DNA of 64,000 nucleotides, taken from Barnesiella propionica. Its GTDB lineage: Bacteria > Bacteroidota > Bacteroidia > Bacteroidales > Barnesiellaceae. The DNA lies in contig NZ_JAOQJK010000007.1 of the NCBI RefSeq assembly GCF_025567045.1, positions 121,699 through 185,698 on the forward strand, in the 5' to 3' direction. A program made the translations under genes and the position numbers. This document shows positions 35,560-44,520 of the stretch, piece by piece (the first letter of the stretch is position 1; each line of letters starts with the position of its first letter). A model generated the notes under the pieces. The model made no database searches and was not told where the DNA came from. It saw only the letters and a list, made by a program, of their open reading frames with translations.

Positions 35560-36543
35560 TTATTCTTGTTTTTCTTCTTTTTTCTTTTCAGCACGTTCGT
35601 TTTTTTGCTTTTCGTCATATTTTTCGTAAGCTTCCACGATACGCTGAACCAGCTTGTGACGAACGATGTCTTTTTTGTTGAATTCTACTTTTCCTATGCC
35701 TTGTATGCCTTTCAGTATGCGTATGGCCTGTATCAGGCCGGACGTCTGGGTAGGCGGCAGGTCTATCTGTGTCATATCTCCCGTGATTATCATCTTGGCA
35801 TTCATACCCAGACGTGTCAGGAACATCTTTATCTGGTGGGTGGTCGTATTCTGGGCCTCGTCGAGAATAATCACAGCATCGCTCAAGGTACGTCCCCTCA
35901 TAAAGGCGAGCGGGGCTATTTGAATGACATTGCTTTCCATATATTCTTTCAGTTTGGCCGCCGGAATCATGTCCTGCAGCGCATCGTAAAGCGGCTGGAG
36001 ATAAGGGTCTATTTTATCTTTCATATCGCCCGGCAGGAAGCCTAATTTTTCTCCCGCTTCTACGGCAGGGCGGCTGAGAATGATTTTCTTTACTTCCTTG
36101 TTCTTAAGCGCACGTACGGCGAGTGCGATAGCTACGTAGGTTTTGCCCGATCCGGCAGGTCCCAGGGCGAATACGAGGTCGTTAGTCCCGAAAGCCGTTA
36201 CCAGTTTCTGCTGATTCGGGGTACGCCCTACGATGGGTTTGCCGTTTACTCCGTATATGATAAGATGGTCTTGTTTTACTTCTACAGGTGCGGCACCTCT
36301 TATGATGTCGATAATGATCTCCTCTGTAAGCTGGTTGTACCGGGAACAATAATCTTCCAGTTCTTTGATCTTGGTTTCGAAAGCTGCAGTTTCTTTTTCG
36401 TCGCCGATAACTTTTAAAACATTACCCCGGGCTGCCAGACGTAATTTAGGGAAAAGATTTTTGATAAGTTGTATATTGCTGTTGTTTACACCGTAAAATA
36501 CAACCGGATCGATGTTGTCTAAAATGATTACTCTTTCTATCAT
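35560..36543 (-). CDS. phoH: PhoH-like ATPase
   Basis: The ATG at 36543 (MIERVIILDNIDPV) matches usual Bacteroidetes starts better than the frame's first Met 66 bp upstream, giving 327 residues. An N-terminal KH-like region (~30-95) is followed by the P-loop GPAGSGKT, the Walker B-type VIILDEAQN and the MFLTRLGMNAKMIITGD stretch (sensor). PhoH proteins are cytosolic ATPases linked to RNA metabolism. The C-terminus is a Lys/Glu-rich tail (~305-327). It probably heads the phoH-purC-menG group. Confidence 0.88.
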   Translation of the reverse strand: MIERVIILDNIDPVVFYGVNNSNIQLIKNLFPKLRLAARGNVLKVIGDEKETAAFETKIKELEDYCSRYNQLTEEIIIDIIRGAAPVEVKQDHLIIYGVNGKPIVGRTPNQQKLVTAFGTNDLVFALGPAGSGKTYVAIALAVRALKNKEVKKIILSRPAVEAGEKLGFLPGDMKDKIDPYLQPLYDALQDMIPAAKLKEYMESNVIQIAPLAFMRGRTLSDAVIILDEAQNTTTHQIKMFLTRLGMNAKMIITGDMTQIDLPPTQTSGLIQAIRILKGIQGIGKVEFNKKDIVRHKLVQRIVEAYEKYDEKQKNERAEKKKEEKQE

Positions 36544-36675
36544 GCAATAATGAAGAAACTTTTTTTCATTGTTAATATTGAGAAAGAAAAACGAAAACCG
36601 CCGCATCACACGGTTTAGGTATATATTTATGTTACAAAGGTAATAAATATGTCAGGATAAGCGATCCTGCTGTCA

Positions 36676-37770
36676 TTATTTTTTAGATAAAATATCCTGC
36701 CATACTTTTTCGAGGTAGCTTTCCGTGAGGCGGGCTACTGCGTAATCTCCAATGGAACTGTTCTCAATACATTTATAAGCGTCCAAGTGTTCACCGGAAC
36801 ATGAAATATATATTGTGTAGAATTTTGCGTTTATGATGCGGTGTGAAAGGACATGTCTGCAGACGTAAGGAATACTTTGAATGTAAAGCGTGTTTATGCC
36901 GGTGAATAATTCTTTGTATCCGGGTGTTTTTTGAATTTCGTCCAGATTCATTTCCCGGTCGGTTTCAATGAGGGGAAATTCATAAAGGTTTCTCCAGATA
37001 TCGTTTCCGTTGCGGCGATGTATCCATGTCTTGTCTTCAAGGATGATATGGAAATAATTGAAATAACGGGGTTTGACAATAGCCTTCGTTTGTTTTAGAG
37101 GATATTTTTCTGTTTGTCCTTCTGCATAAGCCAGACACTTGCCTGATAGGGGACACTCGTTGCATTTGGGAGAACGGGGAAGGCAATGGAGCGCGCCGAA
37201 CTCCATCAGGGCCTGGTTGTATTCACCCGGATTTTTCCGGTCGAGTAATTCGTTTGCCAGGCCGGAGAACAGTTTTTTTCCCTGGGTGGAGTCGATAGGT
37301 GTATCTATGGCAAAAAGCCGGGACAGTACGCGATAAACATTCCCGTCTACCGTAGCATAAGGAAGTCCGTAGGAGAAAGAACAAATAGCGGCTGCAGTGT
37401 ATTCTCCGATACCTTTTAGCCCGAGTACTTCTTTGTATGTTTTCGGGAAACGGCCTGCATATTTTTCGGCCATGAACCGGGCGGCGGCATGGAGATTACG
37501 CGCACGGCTGTAATATCCCAGTCCCTGCCAGTATTTCATAACCTCGTCGTTATCGGCTTCGGCCAGGGATACGATATCGGGAAACCGGCTTATAAAACGG
37601 ATATAATAATCCAGTCCTTGTGCTACGCGGGTTTGTTGCAAAATAATCTCTGATATCCATATCCGGTACGGGTCGGCCGTATGCCTCCAGGGTAAATCCC
37701 TTTTGTGTATCCGGTACCATTGTATAAGTTCCGGGGCTATAGGTGAATCGTTGTCTTTGTTTTCGTACAT
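36676..37770 (-). CDS. mutY: A/G-specific adenine DNA glycosylase
   Basis: 364 residues. The enzyme removes adenine mispaired with 8-oxoguanine. The catalytic Glu lies in WISEIILQQTRV (~43), the helix-hairpin-helix is LKGIGEYTAAA, and the catalytic Asp is in YATVDGNVYRVLSR (~140). An iron-sulfur cluster has spacing C-x6-C-x2-C-x5-C (CLPRSPKCNECPLSGKC). The C-terminal ~130 residues form the NUDIX-like oxoguanine recognition domain. A TAATTTTG box at 37776-37783 is so close to the ATG that a leaderless or near-leaderless mRNA is possible. Confidence 0.93.
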   Translation of the reverse strand: MYENKDNDSPIAPELIQWYRIHKRDLPWRHTADPYRIWISEIILQQTRVAQGLDYYIRFISRFPDIVSLAEADNDEVMKYWQGLGYYSRARNLHAAARFMAEKYAGRFPKTYKEVLGLKGIGEYTAAAICSFSYGLPYATVDGNVYRVLSRLFAIDTPIDSTQGKKLFSGLANELLDRKNPGEYNQALMEFGALHCLPRSPKCNECPLSGKCLAYAEGQTEKYPLKQTKAIVKPRYFNYFHIILEDKTWIHRRNGNDIWRNLYEFPLIETDREMNLDEIQKTPGYKELFTGINTLYIQSIPYVCRHVLSHRIINAKFYTIYISCSGEHLDAYKCIENSSIGDYAVARLTESYLEKVWQDILSKK

Positions 37771-37826
37771 ATCTGCAAAATTAGTAAAAAGGAGGTAAAG
37801 CGGTGTTATCTTTCATCTTTTATATC

Positions 37827-37834
37827 TATTTTTG
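37827..37834 (+). promoter_or_regulatory. -7 box (TATTTTTG) for the DUF3843 gene
   Basis: Exact TAnnTTTG match, 23 bp before the ATG at 37858. No clear -33 box is visible. Confidence 0.45.
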
Positions 37835-37857
37835 TAAAACAATAAAAAATAAGAATA

Positions 37858-39183
37858 ATGGGTAAAATGAAACAGGTCATATATAGCCGGGATTGGTTGG
37901 CTATGCATCCTTACCAGAGTTCTGCCAGGACCGATTTTTACTATACGACACTGGCGAATAAAGCATGCGAATCTATTTCGAACCGTATGGGCGGGATATA
38001 TGAAGAAGATGTATTGTATCTGAGTTCTGAAGAACGCAAGGAATTAAGCTGCATGTTGCTTTGTTATTTCGAAGATATAATATCACAAGCGGGTATGTTC
38101 GCAGCTTTGGTCCGCATACATGAAGAACGTTTCGGCACTCCTCTGCCTTTTTTCCGGATTACGGAAGATTATGTAAAAGGGGAAATAAATAAAGAAGACC
38201 TGCAGTTTCTGATATGGCATTATTATATGCAGCTGAATAATCTGGATTTTCCGTTTTCTCCCCTTACTCCTCTTTTCTCCGATATGGCGGAGGATGTTAT
38301 GGCTTTGCTGGAGCCGGAGTACGAGACCGCGCCTGAGAATGATAAATTACAGGCTTTTTTCCATGTAGATGATAAAGAAGCTTCCGATATATATGCTTTA
38401 CATAGTAAGTTTTTCTGGTTGGGGACAGAGTCTTATCTGTTTTGCGGTGACGGACTTTTGTTGCAGGATAGTGTAGAGGAACTTGCCGAAGAAGCTAAAT
38501 CCAACGGTATGGAAGAGCAGTTGCCCGATCTGGTGAATATGTCCTGTAATGATTTTGCCTATAACAATATTACGGAGTTCTTTTCTTTCTCCGCTCCTCG
38601 TTGGCTGGCCGAAATACTGGGAAAAGAACATGTCGCTTATAAGGGACTGACGAGCCTGGGAAAGAAGTATTCCGGTTATTTCCTGTATGAAAGGGAAGAA
38701 AACGATTATACTTATTTTCGTCATATTGCCACAGGTACGGAATTGGAGGTGAATAAGTTGTCACTGAAAGGGTTCCCGAAAGAGATGAAAAGCGAAGACG
38801 TGATCTTATTTGCCGGATTTATACGCTGGTCGGCTGGCTGGTGGTTTGTCGGGCAGGTGAGAAGTTATGAAAAGAACGAAGAATTGCTTGATGAAATTTC
38901 GGGGAATGAAGATGAGTATAACTTGTTCGAACCGGAGGCAGAACTACCGGAAGAGGAACAGGAAATTATCCTTAACGATGTACTGGCTGATTTGGGGGAA
39001 GGTGACGATGCGATAAGTGAAGAAGATGCGGCCTGGCAGGCTGTGCTGAATGATGAAATAGGGAAAGAGTATTTTCTTAAACGTTATGAGTCCGGTGATA
39101 TACCTGCCCTGAATTTCTTTAACGATGAAAATAACCTTATGCAGGATAATATAAGGTTTATACTGGACTATGTAAAACGCTAA
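37858..39183 (+). CDS. DUF3843-family protein
   Basis: 441 residues, no signal peptide or membrane helix, strongly acidic (many Glu/Asp, especially ~340-410). The N-terminal pattern YSRDWLAMHPYQ followed by TDFYYTTLANKAC matches my recollection of DUF3843, a family largely restricted to Bacteroidetes with unknown function. It diverges from mutY across an 87-bp gap. The esterase gene follows 12 bp after its stop, so the two may be co-transcribed, though no functional link is visible. Confidence 0.65.
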   Translation: MGKMKQVIYSRDWLAMHPYQSSARTDFYYTTLANKACESISNRMGGIYEEDVLYLSSEERKELSCMLLCYFEDIISQAGMFAALVRIHEERFGTPLPFFRITEDYVKGEINKEDLQFLIWHYYMQLNNLDFPFSPLTPLFSDMAEDVMALLEPEYETAPENDKLQAFFHVDDKEASDIYALHSKFFWLGTESYLFCGDGLLLQDSVEELAEEAKSNGMEEQLPDLVNMSCNDFAYNNITEFFSFSAPRWLAEILGKEHVAYKGLTSLGKKYSGYFLYEREENDYTYFRHIATGTELEVNKLSLKGFPKEMKSEDVILFAGFIRWSAGWWFVGQVRSYEKNEELLDEISGNEDEYNLFEPEAELPEEEQEIILNDVLADLGEGDDAISEEDAAWQAVLNDEIGKEYFLKRYESGDIPALNFFNDENNLMQDNIRFILDYVKR

Positions 39184-39195
39184 TATGTAAATGCC

Positions 39196-40017
39196 ATGAA
39201 ACAGAAGTTATCAGTTTTTTTATTGTTCCTGTTATGGGCAATGCCTTTGTTTGCCGCAGTACAGGTAGATACGGTCGTTGTGAGAGCAAGCCGTATGAAC
39301 AGGGAAGTGAAGAATGTCGTTATTTTGCCGGCGGATTATAATGAATCGGCACTCTATCCGGTTATCTATTTGTTACATGGTTACGGAGGTGATTATAGTT
39401 CCTGGCTTAAAATTAAACCTGATTTGCCGCAGCTGGCAACGGAAAAGCAAGTAATCTTTGTTTGTCCCGACGGATTGAGCAGTTGGTATTGGGATAGCCC
39501 TGTCAATAAAGATATGCAATTCGAAACCTACGTATCCAAGGACCTTGTCGGATATATGGACGCTCATTATCGTACTGTTGCCGATCGTTCGGGACGTGCT
39601 ATTGCCGGATTGAGTATGGGCGGACACGGTGCTTTGTGGTTATCTATCCGCCATCGGGACACATTCGGTGCAGCCGGAAGTATGAGCGGAGGCGTAGATA
39701 TACGCCCGTTCCCTGAAAAATGGAAAATGAGCGTACAATTGGGCGAAAAGAATAAGAATCCTGAAGTTTGGGAAAAGCATACGGTAATTAATCTTGTCCC
39801 TACGCTGAAAAACGGAGACCTGGCTATGATTATCGATTGCGGATATGACGATTTCTTTTTTAAAGTAAATAATAATATGCACAATGAATTGTTGAATAGA
39901 GGCATCATGCACGATTTTATTGTTCGCCCCGGAGGACATACTTCGAAATACTGGAATAATTCCATTGATTATCAGATTGTATTCTTTAAAAAGTATTTCG
40001 AAAACGCCCGTAAATAG
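39196..40017 (+). CDS. Secreted alpha/beta-hydrolase esterase (esterase D / antigen 85-like)
   Basis: 273 residues. A signal peptide (~1-21, ending LFAA) sends it to the periplasm or outside. The esterase fold is shown by VIYLLHGYGGDYSSW (oxyanion region) near 54, the nucleophile Ser in GLSMGGHG (~137), an acid candidate in DCGYDDFF (~213) and catalytic His in RPGGHTSKYW (~253). The family includes acetylxylan and feruloyl esterases as well as S-formylglutathione hydrolases; the signal peptide argues for a carbohydrate or lipid ester substrate. Exact substrate is unknown. Confidence 0.82.
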   Translation: MKQKLSVFLLFLLWAMPLFAAVQVDTVVVRASRMNREVKNVVILPADYNESALYPVIYLLHGYGGDYSSWLKIKPDLPQLATEKQVIFVCPDGLSSWYWDSPVNKDMQFETYVSKDLVGYMDAHYRTVADRSGRAIAGLSMGGHGALWLSIRHRDTFGAAGSMSGGVDIRPFPEKWKMSVQLGEKNKNPEVWEKHTVINLVPTLKNGDLAMIIDCGYDDFFFKVNNNMHNELLNRGIMHDFIVRPGGHTSKYWNNSIDYQIVFFKKYFENARK

Positions 40018-40055
40018 TAAATCTAAATTTATATGTTAACAGAAAGGGCGTTTTT
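40001..40055 (+). terminator. Terminator overlapping the end of the esterase gene
   Basis: AAAACGCCC (40001-40009, inside the last codons) pairs with GGGCGTTTT (40046-40054), with a T stretch at 40051-40055. The loop is long (36 nt), so it is moderately secure. Confidence 0.5.
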
Positions 40056-40096
40056 ACACAAATGATGTTAAATCAAGAAGTATTTTCACATAATTA

Positions 40097-40128
40097 TTTG
40101 GAGAAGACCTCTTGAAGGATTACATTTG
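40097..40128 (+). promoter_or_regulatory. Promoter of a possible orphan small RNA
   Basis: TTTG at 40097-40100, a 20-bp spacer and TACATTTG at 40121-40128. No plus-strand protein gene follows before the terminator at 40173-40196. Confidence 0.6.
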
Positions 40129-40131
40129 TAC

Positions 40132-40196
40132 TATGTTTTTTCATAGTATTAGATTTAAGGTTTACAAAATTGGGCTGTTGTGAAACAGCCTTTTTT
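40132..40196 (+). ncRNA. Candidate small RNA (~65 nt) with its own promoter and terminator
   Basis: A well-spaced promoter ends at 40128. The expected RNA begins near 40132 and runs to a hairpin GGCTGTT-GTGA-AACAGCC followed by six T at 40191-40196. A second A/T-rich hairpin (TACTATG / CATAGTA at 40129-40148) overlaps the 5' end. There is no open reading frame of note. The next gene (40315-41046) is on the other strand. No known RNA family was recognised. Confidence 0.45.
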
Positions 40197-40259
40197 GTTT
40201 TTATGGCAGTTTGTCTATTACTTGTTGTGAATAGGAGATAACATATTAAGATGGAAATA

Positions 40260-40293
40260 AAAAAGACGGGTATTTCAAGATATCCGTCTTTCT
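40260..40293 (-). terminator. Terminator after the coiled-coil lipoprotein gene
   Basis: AAAGACGGGTAT and ATATCCGTCTTT form a 12-bp stem with one G-U pair. Read on the minus strand, a T run follows. It lies 22 bp past the stop at 40315. Confidence 0.7.
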
Positions 40294-40314
40294 TTTGAAT
40301 ATTTTATTCGTTAT

Positions 40315-41046
40315 TTATTGAATAACCTCGGTTGGGTGTATGCGGAATGCCAACGTATCGGAGCCTGTTTGTCCCGAAACTTTGTATTCTACTTTGCGTA
40401 AAGAAACAAGAGGCTGTTGCAGATCTCTTGTTTCATACTGTTTTACATAACGGTTCGTCGCAATATATTTATCTTTGCCGGTTTCTATATGGGTGTCAAG
40501 AATCTTTTGTGCTTCTTCTGCTTGCTTGGTATAGGAGAATGAACGTTCTTTATCGAACTTGACATACGATTCATGATCGTTCGGAGTTTCATTGAGGATA
40601 TCCCGGTAATTTTTCAGAGTCTCGGCGTGCCGCATGTCATTCCCGTATTTCCTTTGGGCCTCTTTATATTTTTTCAGGTATTCACTGTGCCGCATTATTT
40701 GGTTTTTCTCGTCCAGTTGTGCCGCATAATTTTTTTCCTCAGCATCTTTTGTATAAGACTCCAGCAGGGCATCGTATGCTTTTCCGGCTTGCTCTTTATA
40801 ATAATCCAGACTGTCTTGTGCCGTTATTATTTTAATTTCTATATCGGAAAGATATTCCACATCGTCTGCTCTGGCCGGCTTTACCGTTTTGCCTTGTACA
40901 GGCAGTGTGAGTGTTTTATTTTTTACCTGGGATTTTACATGCGCATTAAAAGCTCCTTTATAATCACCATCGGCAACTCCGCCGCAAGAGGAAAATATAA
41001 TCGTCATGCAAACAGTAGCGGAAAATAATTGTTGTACTCTTTTCAT
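40315..41046 (-). CDS. Coiled-coil lipoprotein of unknown function
   Basis: 243 residues with a lipobox (IIFSSC, Cys near 21). The middle (~75-200) is a long, charged helical stretch rich in Glu, Lys, Ala and Tyr with heptad-like spacing, so probably a coiled coil. The final ~30 residues look like a beta hairpin. No domain was recognised. A TAGCTTTG box lies at 41087-41094 on the minus strand, 41 bp before the start, and a terminator follows the gene, so it is a single-gene unit. Confidence 0.6.
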   Translation of the reverse strand: MKRVQQLFSATVCMTIIFSSCGGVADGDYKGAFNAHVKSQVKNKTLTLPVQGKTVKPARADDVEYLSDIEIKIITAQDSLDYYKEQAGKAYDALLESYTKDAEEKNYAAQLDEKNQIMRHSEYLKKYKEAQRKYGNDMRHAETLKNYRDILNETPNDHESYVKFDKERSFSYTKQAEEAQKILDTHIETGKDKYIATNRYVKQYETRDLQQPLVSLRKVEYKVSGQTGSDTLAFRIHPTEVIQ

Positions 41047-41174
41047 TTTCGGACAAATTAATTAGAACTACAGGTATGTTTTGTTACAAAGCTAACCTTT
41101 TTCCTGAAAAAAATAAGTATTTCACGTAAATACTTTGTAAGTTTGTAATTTATAAAGTGAAAAAGATTGTGTGT

Positions 41175-41921
41175 ATGTTGACTGCTTCTATTGAAAAATA
41201 TTTACGTAAAAACGGATATGGACAGATAATGCTTAAGTCCGTACTTATCGATATGGACGGAGTTTTGTACGACTCCATGAAAAATCATGTGCGGGCCTGG
41301 TATCTTACGATGACAGCTATAGGTGTGGATTGTACCGAAGAGGAATTTTATTTGTATGAGGGTAGAACAGGCGCCAGTACGATTAAGTTATTATTTCAGA
41401 GGCAATTCGGCCGTGATGCGACAGAAGAGGATGTGAAGAGATTATATGCTGAAAAAGTCCGTCATTTTCATGAGTTGCCCCCCATTCAGCCCATGCCGGG
41501 TGCAGATGTTTTACTGGAGAAAATAATTGCTGAAGGATTACGCCCCGTATTGGTAACAGGATCGGGACAAAAATCTTTGCTGGAAAGTTTGAATAAAGAT
41601 TATCCGGGAGTATTTGCTCCGGAATATATGGTTACGGCTTTTGACGTGAAGTACGGGAAACCTCATCCGGAACCTTATCTTATAGGTATGAAGAAAAGTC
41701 ATGCGAAACCCTGGGAAGCGATAGTCGTGGAAAACGCTCCGTTGGGCGTGGAAGCCGGTGTTGCTTCCGGCGCATTTACCATAGCAGCAAATACAGGACC
41801 TATGCCGGATGAAGAGTTATGGGCTTCCGGCTCTGATGTATTATATCATTCCATGCAGGATCTGGCCGACCATTTCGGCGAATTATCGGAAGCTTTTAAG
41901 AATACGATTGTAAAATCATAA
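41175..41921 (+). CDS. HAD-superfamily hydrolase (beta-phosphoglucomutase-like phosphatase)
   Basis: 248 residues from the ATG at 41175; a longer reading would need a GTG at 41157. The HAD nucleophile lies in LIDMDGVLYDS, motif II in VLVTGSGQKS, motif III Lys in KYGKPHPEPY and motif IV in IVVENAPLGVEAG (acid Glu/Asp). The substrate cap fits subfamily I beta-phosphoglucomutase-like enzymes. Bacteroidetes homologues commonly carry the same ~20-residue extension before the nucleophile strand. It is followed 13 bp later by aroB. Substrate is unknown. Confidence 0.82.
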   Translation: MLTASIEKYLRKNGYGQIMLKSVLIDMDGVLYDSMKNHVRAWYLTMTAIGVDCTEEEFYLYEGRTGASTIKLLFQRQFGRDATEEDVKRLYAEKVRHFHELPPIQPMPGADVLLEKIIAEGLRPVLVTGSGQKSLLESLNKDYPGVFAPEYMVTAFDVKYGKPHPEPYLIGMKKSHAKPWEAIVVENAPLGVEAGVASGAFTIAANTGPMPDEELWASGSDVLYHSMQDLADHFGELSEAFKNTIVKS

Positions 41922-41934
41922 GAATTTGAAGTTC

Positions 41935-42993
41935 ATGGAACAAGCGATTCTATTTACCGAAGATATTGTAAATACTTCTCAAGATTTTCTTAATGCATGC
42001 GATTATGACCGGCTTTTTGTTCTTACCGACGAACATACCCGGAATCTCGCGTTGCCGTTGTTTCCTTCTTCCCATTTGTTGAATCTGGCTGATCAGATAA
42101 CAATCGGAGCAGGCGATGTACATAAGAATATGGATTCTTTAGTTGCGGTATGGCAGGTTTTGAGCCGGAATGGGGCGACCCGTAAATCTTTACTGGTAAA
42201 TCTGGGTGGCGGAATGATTACCGACTTGGGAGGATTTGCGGCATCTGCCTTCAAGCGCGGTATACGGTTTGTCAATATTCCTACTACATTATTGGGTGCG
42301 GTAGATGCGGCGGTAGGCGGTAAAACGGGAATTAATTTTAACGGATTGAAGAATGAAATAGGCGTTTTTAATCCTGCAGAAGGTGTATTGATCTCCACCC
42401 AGTTTTTTTCTTCCTTGTCCCGTCATGAACTTTTATCGGGATATGCCGAGATGCTGAAGCACGGACTTATCAGTAACAAGGATGTATATCAAAAGCTTTT
42501 GGCATATGATTTTGAATATTTATCTTTAACCGAAATGCTGAGGTTGCTGGAAGAATCGGTGAAAGTGAAAGAACATATAGTAAAAATCGATCCTTGTGAG
42601 AAGGGTGTCCGTAAAGCCCTGAATCTGGGGCATACGGTAGGTCATGCCTTTGAAAGTTTATCTCATGAACAAAACTCTCCGGTTCCTCACGGATTTGCAG
42701 TGGCCTGGGGATTAGTCTGCGAATTACTGATTTCACACCAAAAATTACAATTCCCTTCTGCTGTAATATCTGTTTTCTCCAGATATGTATATGATAATTA
42801 CGGGGCATTTCCGTTTAGTTGCGATGACTATGAGCATTTGTATGATTTAATGACCCATGATAAGAAAAACGAAGCCGGAGTGATTAACTTTACGTTGCTT
42901 TCGGAAGTGGGAAAACCTGTTATCAATCAAACGGCCGATAAGGAAACGGTATTTATTGCTTTTGACCTGTACAGGGACTTGTTCCGGTTATAG
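41935..42993 (+). CDS. aroB: 3-dehydroquinate synthase
   Basis: 352 residues. The enzyme forms 3-dehydroquinate from DAHP with NAD and zinc, the second step of the shikimate pathway. I start at the ATG at 41935 (MEQAILFTED); an in-frame TTG lies 9 bp upstream. Markers are LLVNLGGGMITDLGGFAASAF in part (NAD loop, ~86-104), FVNIPTTLLGAVDAAVGGKTG in part (~109-129), the Zn-binding GYAEMLKHG (Glu ~176), GHTVGHAFE and HGFAVAWG (His ligands). The protein is slightly short for the family (about 350-370), as is usual in Bacteroidetes. Confidence 0.92.
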   Translation: MEQAILFTEDIVNTSQDFLNACDYDRLFVLTDEHTRNLALPLFPSSHLLNLADQITIGAGDVHKNMDSLVAVWQVLSRNGATRKSLLVNLGGGMITDLGGFAASAFKRGIRFVNIPTTLLGAVDAAVGGKTGINFNGLKNEIGVFNPAEGVLISTQFFSSLSRHELLSGYAEMLKHGLISNKDVYQKLLAYDFEYLSLTEMLRLLEESVKVKEHIVKIDPCEKGVRKALNLGHTVGHAFESLSHEQNSPVPHGFAVAWGLVCELLISHQKLQFPSAVISVFSRYVYDNYGAFPFSCDDYEHLYDLMTHDKKNEAGVINFTLLSEVGKPVINQTADKETVFIAFDLYRDLFRL

Positions 42994-43066
42994 CCAGACT
43001 TTGAGAACGTTAAGTTCCTGACAAGTATAAAATGCATTTTTAAGGACAAAAAAGTATCTGAAAAAT

Positions 43067-43097
43067 TTTGCCGGTAAAGTAAAAAACAGTACTTTTG
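43067..43097 (+). promoter_or_regulatory. Promoter of the proline tRNA gene
   Basis: TTTG at 43067-43070, exactly 19 bp, then TACTTTTG at 43090-43097, about 13 bp before the mature tRNA 5' end. Confidence 0.78.
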
Positions 43098-43110
43098 CAT
43101 CACATTTGAA

Positions 43111-43186
43111 CGGGGTGTAGCTCAGCCCGGTTTAGAGTACGCGTCTGGGGGGCGTGTGGTCGCAAGTTCGAATCTTGTCACCCCGA
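43111..43186 (+). tRNA. tRNA-Pro (anticodon GGG)
   Basis: The acceptor stem CGGGGTG pairs with CACCCCG. The D-arm is GCTC...GAGT. The anticodon arm is CGCGT-CTGGGGG-GCGTG (two or three G-U pairs), with anticodon GGG reading CCC and CCU. The T-arm is GCAAG-TTCGAAT-CTTGT, with discriminator A. The CCA end is not encoded. A terminator follows at 43199. Confidence 0.93.
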
Positions 43187-43198
43187 CTGTTCAAATAG

Positions 43199-43230
43199 AA
43201 GGAATTAAGTGAAAGCTTAATTCCTTTTTT
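43199..43230 (+). terminator. Terminator of the tRNA-Pro gene
   Basis: GGAATTAAG (43201-43209) and CTTAATTCC (43216-43224) form the stem, followed by six T. Confidence 0.8.
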
Positions 43231-43328
43231 ATTTTCCTGATGAATATATTTACTGTCGATGATTAAATTTTACATTATCTTACGGTTTTAATGTAACGCT
43301 ACGCCAGCATTATACAATGAAAGGATAT

Positions 43329-43362
43329 AAAAAAGGGAGATATCATTGATTCTCCCTTTTCA
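43329..43362 (-). terminator. Terminator after fabI
   Basis: AAAAGGGAGA and TCTCCCTTTT form a 10-bp stem with a 10-nt loop, 22 bp past the fabI stop. Read on the minus strand a run of T follows. Confidence 0.75.
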
Positions 43363-43383
43363 TATCTTTTGGAATTGTCCGGG

Positions 43384-44241
43384 TTATCCGTAACAAATAT
43401 CTCCGTTTTCATTGCGGAATTCGTCAAAACTTTTGTTGTATTGGTTCATTGCGCGTAAGCTCATACCCATGCTGGAGAATCCTCCGTCGTGATATAAATT
43501 CTGCATGGTTACTTTGCGGGTGTAATCTGAGAACATCATGACACAATAGTCTGCGCATTCGTCTGCCGTGGCATTTCCCAGAGGGGACATACGGTTGGCA
43601 AAATCCATCAGGGAGTCTATGCCTTTGACACCGCTACCTGCTGTAGTCATCGTAGGAGACTGGGAAATGGTATTGATACGTACGTTCTTTTCTCGTCCGT
43701 AAATATAACCGAAGCTGCGGGCAATAGATTCCAGCAACGCTTTTGCATCGGCCATGTCATTATATCCGAAAAGCGTGCGTTGAGCTGCAACGTACGACAA
43801 TGCTACGATGGAACCATATTCGTTGATGGCGTCCAGTTTTTTAGCAACTTGTATCATCTTATGAAACGAAACGGCGGATATGTCGAGTGTTTTATCGAGC
43901 AGGTCGTAATCCAGATCGTCGTATGGGCGTTTTTTTCGTACGTTCGGAGACATACCGATGGAATGTAAAACAAAATCTATTTTACCTCCCATAATCTCCA
44001 TAGATTTGGAAAATACCATTTCCAGATCTTCGATATTTGTTGCATCCGCTGGGATAATCTCGGCATGAAGTTTTTCTCCTAATTCCGATACCTGACCCAT
44101 ACGTACCGCCACGGGAGTGTTTGTAAGTGTAATGATAGCACCTTCTTCTACTGCTTTTTCGGCAACTTTCCATGCAATGGACATATCGTTCAATGCACCA
44201 AAGATGATACCTCTTTTACCTTTTAATAAATTGTTCGCCAT
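43384..44241 (-). CDS. fabI: Enoyl-[acyl-carrier-protein] reductase (NADH)
   Basis: I start at the ATG at 44241 (MANNLLKGKRG) rather than two codons earlier, giving 285 residues. It reduces the enoyl-ACP double bond, the last step of each fatty acid elongation cycle. The nucleotide-binding start is GIIFGALNDMSIAW. The catalytic Tyr-x6-Lys occurs in FGYNDMADAK, and the substrate loop in RINTISQSPTMT. A well-spaced promoter lies at 44307-44336 and a terminator follows, so it is a single-gene unit. Confidence 0.92.
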   Translation of the reverse strand: MANNLLKGKRGIIFGALNDMSIAWKVAEKAVEEGAIITLTNTPVAVRMGQVSELGEKLHAEIIPADATNIEDLEMVFSKSMEIMGGKIDFVLHSIGMSPNVRKKRPYDDLDYDLLDKTLDISAVSFHKMIQVAKKLDAINEYGSIVALSYVAAQRTLFGYNDMADAKALLESIARSFGYIYGREKNVRINTISQSPTMTTAGSGVKGIDSLMDFANRMSPLGNATADECADYCVMMFSDYTRKVTMQNLYHDGGFSSMGMSLRAMNQYNKSFDEFRNENGDICYG

Positions 44242-44306
44242 ATACAAGCTTTTTAGTTTTCAATTTGATTGCACATATTTGTGCACATTGTGTTATTTTT
44301 GGCTGG

Positions 44307-44336
44307 CAAATATACAACTATTTTTTAACGTAACAA
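44307..44336 (-). promoter_or_regulatory. Promoter of fabI
   Basis: On the minus strand TTG (44334-44336), exactly 19 bp, then TATATTTG (44307-44314). The mRNA leader would be about 60 nt and contains an imperfect GTGCACA-type palindrome near 44270-44290. Confidence 0.72.
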
Positions 44337-44477
44337 TATTTTTTCTTATTTTGTAATCTCTATATTGCAATTTAGGGGAATTATTTATTTTTCGAAACAG
44401 ATATAAATACTATCTAAAAGAATATTCCTTTCCTGTGTTTTATAATTGCAATACATTCGTAATAATGAAATGTTTCT

Positions 44478-44485
44478 TATATTTG
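44478..44485 (+). promoter_or_regulatory. -7 box (TATATTTG) for the ROK kinase gene
   Basis: Exact TAnnTTTG match 35 bp before the ATG. The -33 side is poor. Confidence 0.5.
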
Positions 44486-44520
44486 CGTAGTAATAAGAAT
44501 AAAAACAAAAAGAAATTATC

